64,000 bases of DNA from Acridotheres tristis (Eukaryota > Chordata > Aves > Passeriformes > Sturnidae): contig CM072905.1 of the NCBI GenBank assembly GCA_037013685.1, positions 1,995,491 through 2,059,490 on the forward strand, in the 5' to 3' direction. A model generated the notes under the pieces. The model saw only the letters and a list, made by a program, of their open reading frames with translations, did not search any database and was not told where the DNA came from. Shown one piece after another: positions 35,413-47,745 of this stretch (the stretch's first letter is position 1; every line of letters starts with the position of its first letter). The translations under genes were made by a program, and so were the position numbers.

Positions 35413-35795
35413 TGCCTTTTGGGGCTACCAAAAAACAGAGAACAGACAAAATTAAGAGATAAAAAGCAGTTCTGTTTATTGAAGGGAATTCAGGTACATT
35501 TCAGGATGGATTACACACAAAATGGACAATGGGTCAGGGGTTTTCACACTTTTATAAGTTTGGTCCATTTGCACATTGGGGTTAATCTCCCAATTACAGC
35601 TCCAGGTAATGAAGTCATTTACCCCAGATTTGCTCCCCCCAATCACTTTTGTTTCCATCTCTGGGGCCTGGGGCAGTGAGGTGTCCTTGATTGCCAGCCT
35701 GGAGAGGAATTGTTGTGTGTGCCCCAAATGGGAGAGCAGCAGCTCCCACTGGGTGTGGAGTTCAGAGTTCTACACTGAAGAGCTGCAGGGTTACA
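35413..35795 (-). mobile_element. LTR-like element, family 1 (copy B)
   Basis: The reverse complement of copy A (19043-19425). Read on the minus strand it starts TGTAACCCTGCAG at 35795. It has a TATA-like CTTATAAAAG whose complement CTTTTATAAG lies near 35549-35558, and AATAAA whose complement TTTATT lies at 35475-35480. It ends near GGTAGCCCCAAAAGGCA at 35413. The flanks (CTCCAA left, AATAGA right) do not form a target duplication, so boundaries are approximate. No internal retroviral genes are adjacent. Confidence 0.75.
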
Positions 35796-37785
35796 AATAG
35801 ATGAAAAAACCCCCCTAAAATCCTAAGGCATCAACTCCATGTTTACTCCAAGCTCAACATCCCTCTGGTTGAACTCTCAGAGCTCAACATTTACCCCAAA
35901 CCCACCCACCCACCTTGGCTCGTGCCTGCTGAGCAGTGGAATATTCCTGCCCAGGAAAATTGACATGCCCAGGAGAAACCAAACCACCCCAACCACGTGA
36001 AACATTTCACCAAAGTGCAGCTGCAAAAAGTATTTTTTGCTGGGAGCAGTTGGAGCTCTTAATGACTGCTGAGCCCTGGGCACTTTTAACTCACCTAATC
36101 CTTTTTCCTACAACAGCCCCATCTTGGAAGAATCAGCCAGGGACTGTGAACATATTTTCCAACTACTTACATTCTTGCCATATATTAATGCTACATGGAA
36201 ATGCATGGACTACAAATACAGCTTCCTTATGGTTGCTCCAGAGGAAGTTTCCATAGGCACCCAAACATTTGGACACTTATCCAGCAGCTGAAATTAGCAC
36301 AGGATTTTCAAAAAAGACCCTCAGGGTTAGAAGGTTTGATGGGCCTAATTATAAAGGAAAAGAGGCTCCATGTGCTCACTTAGCTGCAAAGCCTGGATTC
36401 ATCCAGCTCGGGGTTTAAGGTGCTTAAATTAAGAGCAAGGTCATTTCTCCAGACACTGAATAAAGGGAGAGAGACGTTTCCTCAGAATACTAATTTTTAT
36501 TTTGTTTTGGAGGCAAAATGGGGTCTAAAAAGGTAATTTTCAGGACTCAGAGAGCAGCTTCCCATCGTGGTCCATCAGTTCTCTGATACCTGCAGGGAGC
36601 AGGCTGCTGATAAAACTCAACACATTTATTGCCACTGCAAAGTGGGCAAAGAACTCGAATAATTGTTATTAGAAGTAATGAAAGTCTGTAAATAGATCAG
36701 GGAAGGAATGACCACCCAAATAAAGGGGAAATTATCTAACTGAGAAAAAAATCACTGGGACAAATGATTTTAGTACCTTTCAGCCCCGAGATTGGCATTG
36801 AAATGCAGATTTCACAGAAGTACACCAGGTGATGTGTACTTCAAAAATTGTAAGGAGTTTTCTCCTGTTTCTCTCTTTTCTCGTGGTTGATTTTCAGATT
36901 TGGCTTTGCCCAAACCAAGCTAATTATAGCCCAAAGCTGTGAGCTGAGCATGCAGGCAGGGCTGGCAGCAATTCTAGGGTCAGTTTTACGTCAAAAGTGC
37001 TGCAAAAACCTCAGCGATGAACCCAGAGTGATTTCATGTCTCTGTCCCCAGCCAAGGCTGAGTCTCTGCTGATATTCCATCTGGAAAGGGCACAGGCACC
37101 ACAAACAGTGAAGAACTCCATGGCTTTGGCTGCCAAAGATCCCAATAATTCTCTTAAATTGATTCATGGACCACTTGCTTAATGAAAGGTTCTTCAGTTT
37201 TCCAATTTCATTGCCCATGAGAAGCGATGCTGAGTTGCTCCCCAGCCAATTCCCCGGGGAGTGACTTGTAGAAAGGGCTGACATTTCCTAAAGGAGCCTC
37301 AGGTTCAGCTGTGATGAATTTCCCTGGGAGAAAATGATCAGGAGAGGCCAGGATTAGAGCAGAAGGAGATCTATTGCTTCTGCTCCCCCAGCACTCGGTG
37401 ATAACTTTGTTATTTATGAGTAATAAAGAGGCAGGAATTTAAATACACATATCTTCAACAAACACCTGTACAAGCCACCACCAGGTGGGCAGAGGGAGAG
37501 CTCCTTTCCAGTTGCCCAGGCACAGCAAATCAGCTCCTCGCTGAGTTCATCCTGCTGGATTTGTGTCTCCCCACCTGGATAAATAGAGCTCAGCTGTTCC
37601 CAGCCCCACCCAGGCCACCAGAGCCCTCCAGCCCCTGCCATCCCTCTGTGTCACTGCTCTGCCCCCTCCTGAGCTTCCTCTGGGTCCTGCCCTGTGTTCA
37701 AGGCAGGTGGAAAAGGGGTTTAGGGGGAGGGCAGGAGCAGCACAGGGAATTCGTGTGGGGTTTGTGGAGCTTTTCGTTTTGATCT
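35796..37785. other. Unique non-coding sequence
   Basis: No repeat or gene recognised. Confidence 0.5.
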
Positions 37786-37880
37786 GAATCGTGGAATGTG
37801 GTCCCAGGCTGCTCCAAGCCCCATCCAGCCTGGCCTGGGACACCTCCAGGGATGGGGCAGCCACAGCTTCTCTCATCCAA
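37786..37880 (-). mobile_element. CR1 fragment, antisense, internally deleted
   Basis: The plus strand has ATCGTGGAATGTGG followed directly by TCCCAGGCTGCTCCAAGCCC, CATCCAGCCTGGCCTGGGAC, ACCTCCAGGGATGGGGCAGC and CACAGCTTCTCTC. Compared with the copies at 30.3 and 49.9 kb, the stretch between the terminal octamer and the CCAGGCTGCTCC block is missing. Confidence 0.88.
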
Positions 37881-40800
37881 GTGGGATTTGAGTGATTGAC
37901 TGCTGTGAGTTCCATTTTGTTAAAGGTTGAAGAACCCCAAAACTTTCCAGCACAATTTTTCAGTCTTCTTTTCCTTTTTCTTCTCTTCCTTTTGAGACGT
38001 AAGAAAAAAATGCAAGATGTTACTCTCTGCACTTTTCTCTGGAATCAAAACTCCTTTGGAATCCGTCAAGCAAACCAAAGACTGCTCCTTTCCTCTTTTA
38101 ATTGAAAGAGCAATTAAGACATCCAGTCCCACACAGCTAAAAGCACCTCTTGAAGCTGAGGCCACGATTAATTCGGGAGACTTTGGGGAGCCTTGACTGT
38201 GCCCAAGACGAGCTCCCAATTCCCCTGCAGACCTCTGCTTGCCGAGGCAGGTGCACAATTCCTGCAGGGTTTGCATTTTTCCCTTCCCTGAGCTTTCCTT
38301 TGAACATTCCTTGCCCTGATCCATCCTCTGACACGTTGTGTCCTTTGGCTTAGCTGGTGGCACTCACCCCTGACACCTCCTTGTCAGAGAGGCTTTTTCC
38401 TCCTGGGATGCTTTGCTGGCAATTCCCTGCATTGTTGTTTTATTGAAGTGTCCAGGAATTTGATTTTGAGGAAGATAAAAGATCTGAAACTCGGAGAGAA
38501 GTCACGAAAAAATGTTGTTCAGAATCAAAGAGAGTGATCAGAGAGGGAGCAGGAGAATTTAAGGCAATGCCAGAGACTTTCCAGAGAACTTTAACCATGG
38601 AAAGATTATCCCTGGAGATCCAAGAAAATGTGATGTCAATGGGAAGAGCAGCTCCATGCGAGCTCAGTCTGCACCCAGGGGTTTTATCTAAGGCAAAATT
38701 CACCTGCAAACCAAAAAATAAAATCACATAATAAAAAATCCCTGACACGCTCCAGACTAAATTAATAAATGTCATCAGTGGAACTGTGTGACATTTTTTG
38801 GGTACAGCTAGAGCCAGTACAGTGTGATGTGGTAAGAGTGATTTATATTTCAGGCTCTGACAAAAGTTTGAAAGGGATTTTCTATCCTGGCTGGAAGTTA
38901 CTCCAGTGATCAAACCCGGTGCTGACCTCTCTGTGAGTGACAGAGCTGAGGGACAAACACGAAGTTGATTCTTTCAGGGGTTCTTTTCTGCCAGTTTGCC
39001 TCGATTTGAACAGATCAGGAGAGATTTCCTGCTTTAACATCTCATGGCCGGGGTGAGGGGGAGAAAACCCCATTTTTTACAAGCACTGTTCAATGGTTTC
39101 AGTGCTTGGCTGCTCGTCGGTGCCTGAGAGGTTCTAAAGGTGTGGCTTTGATTGCTGGAATTTTGAAGATTGAAGGGAAAGGGATGGAAAAGCTCGGCCT
39201 GGGGAGGAAGGGATGAGAGAGAGCACCGTGAGGCTGGATTTCCATAGCTGGGCTGGAATATGGGCAGGAAAAGCCTTGGAATTTGAGGTGGTGAATCCAG
39301 GGATTCTCTGCTGGATCTGCCAAACTCCTCGAGCTGCCCCAGAGCGTGAAGGCTCTGGAGGCAGCACACAGGAGCAGTTTTTGGGGAATTTTGCTGACTC
39401 TGTGAGCATACAGCTATTTCTATTTATAGCACTACGGCTCTTCCGTGTTTAGTTTGGGGTTTGTTTAGGTTGTTTATTAAGTGCCAAAAAGAGGAATTTA
39501 AAAGACAAGTATAAAGCAAAGACACAAGTTGAAAACACGAGGACAAAGCCTCAGAAAGAGAGGAGCTGTGGGCAGGGGAAGAGTGCCAAGAAATGAATGC
39601 AGGAATATATTGGTGAGCTGAAGAGACAGGGGGATGCAGGATTCCTGTCACCCAGCTTGCCCTTCTGCCTCATTTTCTGAGCTGCATATATTCACATTAA
39701 AGAGTTCTCTGCCATCATCTGGTGCTCGTGCAGGAGGCCACAAGTCTGTGACAATAAAACAGGAACATTTAATGCAATTCCTATCCCTGACAGCTCCTTA
39801 ATGCTGCTTATCCTGCCTTTCCTTTCAAGCTTTAGTCATCCTAGATTTCCTTCCAAATGTGAATGAGGTGGCTTAAATCAAAGTGTGAATTATGCTTCCA
39901 GTTATTATGTGCTTGCTAATCAGGATGGAAATGAAAAGTTGGTTGTCAAGCAGGGCTCTTTCCCACAATATCCAGGAAAGTATCAGGATTAGGCAGTTTA
40001 ACAACAAAAGGAAACCGGATTGCACCTTGAGGAAGAAAGAAATAACCTGCTAGGCAGGAAGAATGGAGGAACGGGGATTTTTGCCAAATAAGCTCTAAAA
40101 AAAAAATAAATATACGAATAATTAAGAGTGCCTGCGAGTGAAGCTGGTGAGGACAGAGCTGTGATGCTTCCTGTTAGTAAATACAAAGAATGGGCTCTAA
40201 TAGGGCTCCAGGGGAATGCAACAGCTTGGGAATAGCCTTGGGAAGCAAGACAAACACACAGAGAGGATGCAAAAACAGTGAGCAAAGTGATTCATGGGGG
40301 CTCCATGCCATTCCTGATTGTTCAGCTTTCATTGTAGGAAAGCCTGGCTGGAGGTGAACAAATCCTGTTGATTCCAGAGCCCTTTGAATGCCCAGGGCAG
40401 CCCTGGCGTGGGGAACACCTGTGGGGACAGCCAGGAAGGCTCACCCTGCATTTCTGCTGGGGGCAGATGGTGCTGGCTGTGAATATCCCAGCAGAACTGC
40501 AGAAGGGTGGCTGTGTTCACAGGGAAAAGCTCCAGCCACGGGATTAAGGGAGAAAAATCAGGGAAGGGCCAGTCCAGGGCAGGCTTGGCTGGAATTCTGC
40601 TCCCGCAGCCTCGAGCTGTGTTTTATGGCTCTCCTAAGCTGCAGGTGCCAGGAGCTCCCCAGGACAGATCAAAGCTCGCTGCTCCCGTCCAGATTTAGGG
40701 TTTTAAACTCGCTGCTGCCTTCCAGAAAGAGAGAGCTCTGGGTCAGCAGGATCAGCTCCTAATCCAGGGCTAAAGCAGGGCGGAGAGTGGGTGACCAGGG

Positions 40801-42464
40801 CTGGGAGCAGGCTGGCTCCTGCCTCTGGAGCTGCTCTGGGCTCTGTCCCCTCTGAGTCCCTGGTTTGTGCTCCTCAGGCAGCTCAGCCTCTCACCCGCTC
40901 TGAACCTGCATTGTCAGTAATGGGTAACAAACACCACGCAATTAATTCCTGCAACGACGTGGGTTTTCTCGAGGAGCTGTCGGGAAAATGAGTCTTGGTG
41001 GAGTTAATTTCAGATAAAAGAGCTAAAAACCAGAACCTGCTCACAGCTTGTGCCACTCAGGCACGAGGGAAAACAGAAGGTTCTTGTGATCAGTAGCTGA
41101 GATTTTGATCATTAACCTCCAAAACAACTTGAAATTCCTTTTACAGATAGATCTTCCCTTCTTTTCTACCTGTGTTGAGAATTAACTCCTGTGAGCTGCC
41201 TGGCAGGAAAAGCCAGGAGAGCACACTCTGCTGATAAATCCGAGATTAAAGCTTTCATATTCACTCACCTTGAGCATAAATAAGTATCTAGCTGGAGTTC
41301 CAGGCAGTATTTTGGAAGCTCTCAGTGGAAGTTTGTGTTTGTTCTCCACCAATGGGATGTTTTAGGGAAGCAGAGGACCCGGCCTGGCAAGGAATTTGTA
41401 AGGAAAGACACAGAGCAAGAGCTGAGGGAAAGTTCTCAGGGTGGGAAGGAGGGACCCGGGATTGTCCCCCAGAGAACAATCTCCTCTGCTTTGTCTGCTC
41501 TGATTACCCTGATCCAAGCCATGAAGTTCCTACTCTTCCTCCTGGGGAAAATCTGTGGTTTTATGTTCCCTGAGGCTGGGGCTGTGCTTTGAAGTGAGGA
41601 GTGAGGAATGCTCATCGTTCAGATTTTATTGGTGTTCTCTGACCTTCCAACATTTACATGGAAAAGCGTGAAAAGCAGAGCACGGGGAAGCTGCTGGCAG
41701 GAACGGTGCCACGGGGACACGTGTGCCTTTATAAAACACACAGGAACCCTCAGGACTGGGCTCATTTCTCTGCCCAGCCCCTCTCGATGCAGTGGTTGCT
41801 CCTGCCTGGAAATTTTAAAATCAAATTCAGGCAATCAAACAAAAAACCCGACTCAAACACAGCCTGATTCCCACCTGCCCCATTTGTAATTCCGTTTGCC
41901 CCGAGCTTTTGAAGCTTGCTAGGAAATCCTGCAAGTCAGAAAATGTGGCTGCTCTCACCCCCAGCTTCCATTTTCATGCCTCAATTTGAATAACTGATGG
42001 AAATAAACCATGGCTAGACCAACATCCACCAAAGGCATCCAAGGACCAGTTTCCTTCTCCCCATCTGCCCATGGCTGGGATCCCAGAAGGGCCTTTGGCT
42101 GCAAATATCCCGATACTGACAGGCTCGGGGCTCAGCTTGGAGACATCAGTGACATCTTGGAAGTGCCATTTTTAGTGCAGCCTCCCTCCCCTGGTGCTGC
42201 TGTGACAGCTCTGGGAGCGGCACATGGCAGCTCAGGAGGGGGCAGAGAGCAGGAGTGGCTCATCCCTGGAGGGTCCCCACCTCAGCTGGGGGTGCAGCAA
42301 TTAAAATCCACCCTCTGACCACCTTCATTGTCAGGATGATCCCTTCCCAGGGTTGCCGTGGTGTCCTGGCACTGGGATCACACTGGGAGAAGCTGGGAAG
42401 GCTCGTTTGGCACTGGAGGATTGCTTTGCTCTCAGGCTGGTGGCACAGGTGGAGCCCAGAGTGT
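37881..42464. other. Unique non-coding sequence, 4.6 kb
   Basis: Single-copy-looking throughout. About 39660-40010 is repeat-free and AT-rich and could be a conserved non-coding element. Frames of up to 157 codons are without domains. No gene supported. Confidence 0.4.
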
Positions 42465-42970
42465 CCCTCCACACCCCCAGGTGTGAATCCAAACTGTCCC
42501 AGCACATCTGGATCTCCATCCAAACCTCCAGGTGTGAATCCAAACTGTCCCAGCACATCTGGATCTCCATCCAAACCTCCAGGTGTGAACCCAAACTGTC
42601 CCAGCACATCTGGATCTCCATCCAAACCTCCAGGTGTGAACCCAAACTGTCCCAGCACATCTGGAGCTCCATCCAAACCTCCAGGTGTGAATCCAAACTG
42701 TCCCAGCACATCTGGATCTCCATCCAAACCTCCAGGTGTGAATCCAAACTGTCCCAACACATCTGGATCTCCATCCAAACCTCCAGGTGTGAACCCAAAC
42801 TGTCCCAGCACATCTGGATCTCCATCCAAACCCCCAGAGGTGAACCCAAACTGTCCCAGCACATCTGGATCTCCATCCAAACCTCCAGGTGTGAACCCAA
42901 ACTGTCCCAGCACATCTGGATCTCCATCCAAACCTCCAGGTGTGAACCCAAACTGTCCCAGCACATCTGG
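42465..42970. repeat. Minisatellite, exact 51-bp unit
   Basis: Ten units starting at 42481 (GTGTGAATCCAAACTGTCCC, AGCACATCTGGATCTCC, ATCCAAACCTCCAG). The tenth starts at 42940, so there is no length change over nine periods; the tenth is cut at 42970. Because 51 is 17 codons, four overlapping frames of 211 to 263 codons stay open on both strands as perfect 17-residue repeats. They lack start context, splice signals or conserved flanks, so I treat them as a consequence of the period. Confidence 0.97.
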
Positions 42971-43834
42971 CTCCTTCCCAGTGGGTTTCAGTCCCTGGTT
43001 TGGTTCCTTTCTGTTGTTGCAGCTTCTCTCTTGCTGGAGCAGCTGATTTTTTTTTTTAATTAATTTTAATTTTTTTAAAAATTAAAGCAAATCTATTCAA
43101 TATTGTGCTCCTTACAACAGAAGAGGTCAGGGCATGCATTCGTGGCTTTGGGGAAAATAAAGGACCCACACAAGTGAGATCCCCTCAGCCCAAGCTGCTC
43201 TCTCCCTGTTTGGCACAAGGACAACGTGGAACTGGAGACTTTTTGTTATGGCTGAGCAGTTTCTCTCTGCTTGGACACTAAAAAACAACTTTGCTGCTTG
43301 TTTTTAAAATATTTAATCCTGCCAAAGGTTTCATTTCTCTTCCCCAGAGTCTCCTTTGACTCCTCTGATTCCCCCCTGTGCTCCCACTCTTATGAGTGAT
43401 GTGTTATTATCTTTTCTTGCCTTCCATGAACTGCCCACAGGCCAGGGACCCTTCCCAGAGCTCAGGGCTGGCAGGGCTGACCCCACACCATTAACTCAGC
43501 CTCGAGCTCTGCAGGGCAGCTCTGCTTTGGAGAAGACAGCAATGATAAATACTCCAAAAAAAGAAAAAAAAAAAAAACAGTGGCAGGAATTAGAGCAGGC
43601 AGTGGGCAGGAAAAGCAGCATTGATCAGCTCTCTGATTGACAGGAAACCCTTGGTGATGTGTCAACACGAGTTGATAATCACAATTTCAAATTGTCATTT
43701 CAGTTTTTTTAATTAAAAAGAAACCCAAACAACAATTAAAGCCACCCACCAAAAAAATAAATAATCAAATTCCAGTTGCTGCCCTACCCAAGATCTTTTC
43801 CCACGTGTCCAATATTGGGGTTCTCTGGGGGCTG
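42971..43834. other. Unique non-coding sequence
   Basis: Holds a T/A-rich patch at about 43046-43085 and an A-rich run near 43558-43577. No gene supported. Confidence 0.5.
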
Positions 43835-44207
43835 TGACCCTCCAAGGTTTTGTCAGATAAGGCAGAATTATCTTTTGTTGGGGGGGAACAGATTTTAGGG
43901 AAATGCCATTTGATAAAAATTTCCAGCATAGAATTTCTCCTAAAAACCAGAAAAAAGGCAGCCCCCAGTGTGAGGTGGCTGCAGTTTTATGTGGGAGGCA
44001 GGAGGAATGGTTTTGGGTTATCCTGATTTCCTCAGCTCCCAGCCTGCTGTGGCTCTCCAGGTGTTGTCAGACGAGGCAGAATTATTTTTTGGGGAACAGG
44101 CTTTAGGAAAACGACAAAAATTTCCAGCGTGGAATTTCTCCTTAAAACTCAGGAGAGGCCAAGCCCAAAGCCTGTGCTGGCTGCAGCTTTATGTGGGATG
44201 CAGCCAC
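43835..44207. repeat. Imperfect tandem duplication, period about 205-215 bp
   Basis: Landmarks GGCAGAATTAT (43861 and 44075), AAAATTTCCAGC followed by GGAATTTCTCC or AGAATTTCTCC, and GGCTGCAG followed by TTTATGTGGGA (43981 and 44183 for GCAG) occur twice in order and orientation. Offset drops from 214 to 202 bp because of indels. Function unknown. Confidence 0.85.
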
Positions 44208-45545
44208 AGGACCTCCGGATTTTTCTGTATTTCAGGTGATTTGTGACCTCCCAGGGCTGTTCCTGAGTCCCTGCGCTCCCCAGCACAGACACCCCCTCTG
44301 CTCCTTGATTTCACTGCACACAAGCTGCTTTGGCAAAGCCCCAGCAAGTTTTGTGCCGGAGGAAAAGCATTTCCTGGGCAAAGCTGAGCCCATTTGTTGT
44401 TGTTGCAGGCTCTGGCACCAGGTGAGCAAAGCTGGGGGCAGTCGAGGTGAAGGGAAGGTTTATCCCATCCGTTCCTGGGGCAGCTTGGAAAGTTTGAAAG
44501 CAGAGGTTGCTTCCTTCAGATCCAGCCCTAAATCACTGGGGAAAACACTGAAACTCTGACAAAAAAATCAAATCCAGCATTTCTGCCTGAAACAAACCCA
44601 AGGCATCCTCACCTTAGGATCTTTCCACTTGCAGATGGATTTTTTTTTTTTTCTTTTTCCTGTTTTTAGTGTGAACTCTGGCCTGGGAGAACGGGGTATT
44701 TTGGACAGGAGCTGTTGCTGTGCTGCCTAAAAGGAACTTCCCAAGAATAGCCAGCTCCCCAAAATACGAGTTGTCTTTGAGTTCCAAGCCCCAGAAAAGC
44801 TCTTTTGCCTGTGGAGCACATGCCAGATGGAAAGTGCCCCTCTGATTTCCTCCAAACACGCCTGCAGCTGTTCCTGCTTCCCTTTTTTTTTTTTTTTTTC
44901 CCCCTAATGAAATTTTTAGACCTCACCTGTTGACAGAGGCATTATAGGGTTGGGATTTGTGTGTATGTGAGAGGGTTTTTTTTGTTTTTTTTTATATTTT
45001 CATCCCCTTGTTCTCGTAAAGGAAAATTACTTGAGATGTTTTGGAGCGATGACACGGGGGCAGGAGCTGTGAAAATACCTTTGGAGGGTGGGAAATCTCA
45101 AATTGTGCACACAATCCAGCGGGGCTGGCTGGAAAGAGGCTTTGTTTAGAGCTGCCTTTATCTGGGGAGACAGAAGCTGGAAAGTGCCCAGGTCTTAGGG
45201 GGAATACCAAGCATTGAGGCTGGACAGAAATAGAGCCCCAGCTTAGGGCACAGAGAAACAAACGGGAGGCAAAGGGCTGACCCAGATCCGAGTTATTAAG
45301 GGTAAATACATATTGACAAGATTGGGGATTAGCTGGAGGTGCTTACGCAGTGGAGGGACTGTCTGCACTCTGTGCTAAGCAAAGTTGAGGCTGCAATCTG
45401 GGGCTGGCTCAGAGCAGCTGATTTTTCATTGAAAAGAATGAAAAAAAAAAAAAATCCAAACAAAGCTCAAAAGAAAAAAAAAAAAATTCTCCATTCTCCC
45501 AGCACGTGAAATTGATGCAGCAAAACCTGGTGATAAAGCTGGCTT
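44208..45545. other. Unique non-coding sequence
   Basis: Contains poly(T) runs near 44640 and 44883-44900 and A-runs near 45440-45486. No gene supported. Confidence 0.5.
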
Positions 45546-45546
45546 C

Positions 45547-45605
<59 letters not shown>

Positions 45606-46240
45606 TGTTATTGTTAGTATTGTTGTCAATATATTACTATTATTATTACTACTATTATTATTACTACCACTATCATTATTATTACTATCATTATTATTAT
45701 TACTATTACTATTGTTGTTAGCATTGTTGTTAATATATTACTATTATTATTACTACTATTATTATTACTACTATTATTATTACTACCACTATCATTATTA
45801 TTACTATCATTATTATTATTACTATTACTATTGTTGTTAGTATTGTTGTTAATATATTACTATTATTATTACTACTATTATTATTACTACTATTATTATT
45901 ACTACCACTATCATTATTATTACTATCATTATTATTATTACTATTACTACTGTTGTTAGTATTGTTGTTAATATATTACTATTATTATTACTACTATTAT
46001 TATTACTACTATTATTATTACTACCACTATCATTATTATTACTATCATTATTATTATTACTATTACTATTGTTGTTAGCATTGTTGTTAATATATTAATA
46101 AAAAAAAAAAAAAAAAAAAAAATGAACAAATGTGATGGAAAACTATTATTATTACTACTATTATTATTACTACTATTATTATTACTACCACTATCATTAT
46201 TATTACTATCATTATTATTATTACTATTGTTGTTATTTAA
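45546..46240. repeat. Complex (TTA/TAC)n array with a 119-bp higher-order period
   Basis: Begins with about twenty pure TTA triplets, then mixes TTA, CTA, CCA, TCA and GTT triplets. The landmark GTTAATATATTA recurs at 45729, 45848, 45967 and 46086, exactly 119 bp apart each time. A poly(A) run at about 46100-46121 interrupts the array, which resumes at about 46145. Confidence 0.96.
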
Positions 46241-46645
46241 TTAATTTTTTTTTTTAAATCCTCCCAACCTGAAAGGGCTCAGGTTGGAGCTCCCACACAC
46301 CACGAGGAGCACAAAGCCTCACAACATTTCACTTCTAAACCACTTTTGCTCCATCCAGGTGAGGGCAGGGGGTGGCAGGGAGGCTGTGCCATGTCGGGGG
46401 TGGCTGGTGGCCACGGCACAGCCCCGAGTGTCCCCGGCAGCCCCGGGCTCACCTTGGGCTGTCCCCGCAGTGGCACTGCCAGCCCCGTCTGCCCCAGGGC
46501 TTAGCAGAGCCTCCCGTGTCTGGTGATGCTCTTCAGGGTGACCCAGGGGAGGGGGGAAGCACGGGCTCCTCGAACAGGGGTTGAAGGAGGACAAAAGATT
46601 TTCATTAATGGCTTTAAATGCGGGAGGTGTGTGTGAATGGGGTGG
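46241..46645. other. Unique, moderately GC-rich sequence
   Basis: No repeat or gene recognised. Short frames on both strands only. Confidence 0.45.
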
Positions 46646-47075
46646 TAAAAACAGAAACAAAAACAAAACGAGAAAACAAAAAAAAAAAACCCGAAAAACA
46701 AAACAAAAAACAAATAAAAAACCCAAAAAACAAACAAAAAAACCCAAAACAAAACAAACAAACAAACAAAAAAACCAAAAAACCAAAAATAATTTTAAAA
46801 AACCAAACCAAAACAAAACAAAAAAAACCCCCAAAATAACAAAAAATCCCCCAGAACCAACCAACCAACCACCCCCAAAAAACAAAAAAAAACCCAAAAA
46901 ACAAAACAAAAAAAACCACCAAAAAACAAACAAAAAACTCCCAAACAAACAAGCAAAACAAAAAACAAAAACCAAAAAAACAAAGAACCACACCAAAACC
47001 AACCAACAAACCAACCAACCAAACAGAAAAACCAAACCAAAAAACCAAAACAAAAAAAAAAAAAAAAAAAAAAAA
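46646..47075. repeat. A/C low-complexity block
   Basis: About 430 bp of AAAAC, CAAAA, CCAAAA and AACCAACC words with almost no T or G on the plus strand, ending in a poly(A). The frames across it are Lys/Asn/Thr/Pro (plus) or Phe/Val/Leu/Trp (minus) low complexity and not genes. Confidence 0.95.
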
Positions 47076-47342
47076 TCAGGGGTTAAGGAAAATGATTCTC
47101 AGGGGACAAAATAATTGTGGCTGAGCTGATCTGTCCCCTCTGCTGGAATTCAGCTCTGCCTGAATGTGTTTAGGAGAAAATATTCCCGTTCAGCTGCAGT
47201 TTGGGGCACAGCATTTGCGTTGTGGTGGCTGCACAGGTGAAAGGAGCAAAGCCCAGCTGGAAAATGGGGTGTGCATTTATTGGGGTATCAGCACAGCCCT
47301 CATCACCCAACAGTGATTTCCCTGCAGGGAAAAAAAATTCCC
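47076..47342. other. Unique spacer between complementary low-complexity blocks
   Basis: About 267 bp of ordinary sequence with no feature recognised. Confidence 0.5.
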
Positions 47343-47745
47343 TGGGTTTGGTTTGGTTTGTTCGTGTGTGTGTTTTTTGTTTGTTTTTGGGGTTTTTTGT
47401 TTCGTTTTGTTGTTTTTGTTGTGGGTTTTTTTGTTGTTGTTTTGGGGATTTTTTGTTTGTTTGTTTTCGTTTTTGGTGGGGTTTTTTTTGTTTGTTTTTT
47501 TGTTGTGGGTTTTTTTGTTGTTTTGGGGATTTTTTGTTTGTTTGTTTTCGTTTTTGGTGGGGTTTTTTTTTTTTTTTGTTGTGGGTTTTTTTGTTGTTGT
47601 TTTGGGGATTTTTTGTTTGTTTGTTTTCGTTTTTGGTGGGGTTTTTTTTTTGTTTGTTTTTTTGTTGTTGTTTTCTTGGTTTGGTTTGGTTTGGTTTTTT
47701 TTGGTTTTTTTGTTTTGTTTTTGGTTCTGTTTGGAAAAAAAATAT
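47343..47745. repeat. G/T low-complexity block with an internal tandem repeat
   Basis: About 400 bp of GTTTT, TTTGG and GTTGTT words. It includes three copies of a roughly 70- to 80-bp unit with GTGGGTTTTTTTGTTG, GGGGATTTTTTGTTTG and GTTTTCGTTTTTGGTGGGG (about 47422, 47505 and 47582). Composition is the complement of the block at 46646-47075. Confidence 0.95.

Noticed and set aside
42255..43063. Frames of 211 to 263 codons with 17-residue repeats
   Set aside because: The 51-bp unit is a multiple of three, so several frames on both strands stay open. The flanks have no splice or start support.
46319..47053. 244-codon Phe/Trp/Val-rich minus-strand frame that looks membrane-spanning
   Set aside because: Reading of an A/C low-complexity block. 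Hydrophobicity is a composition artefact.
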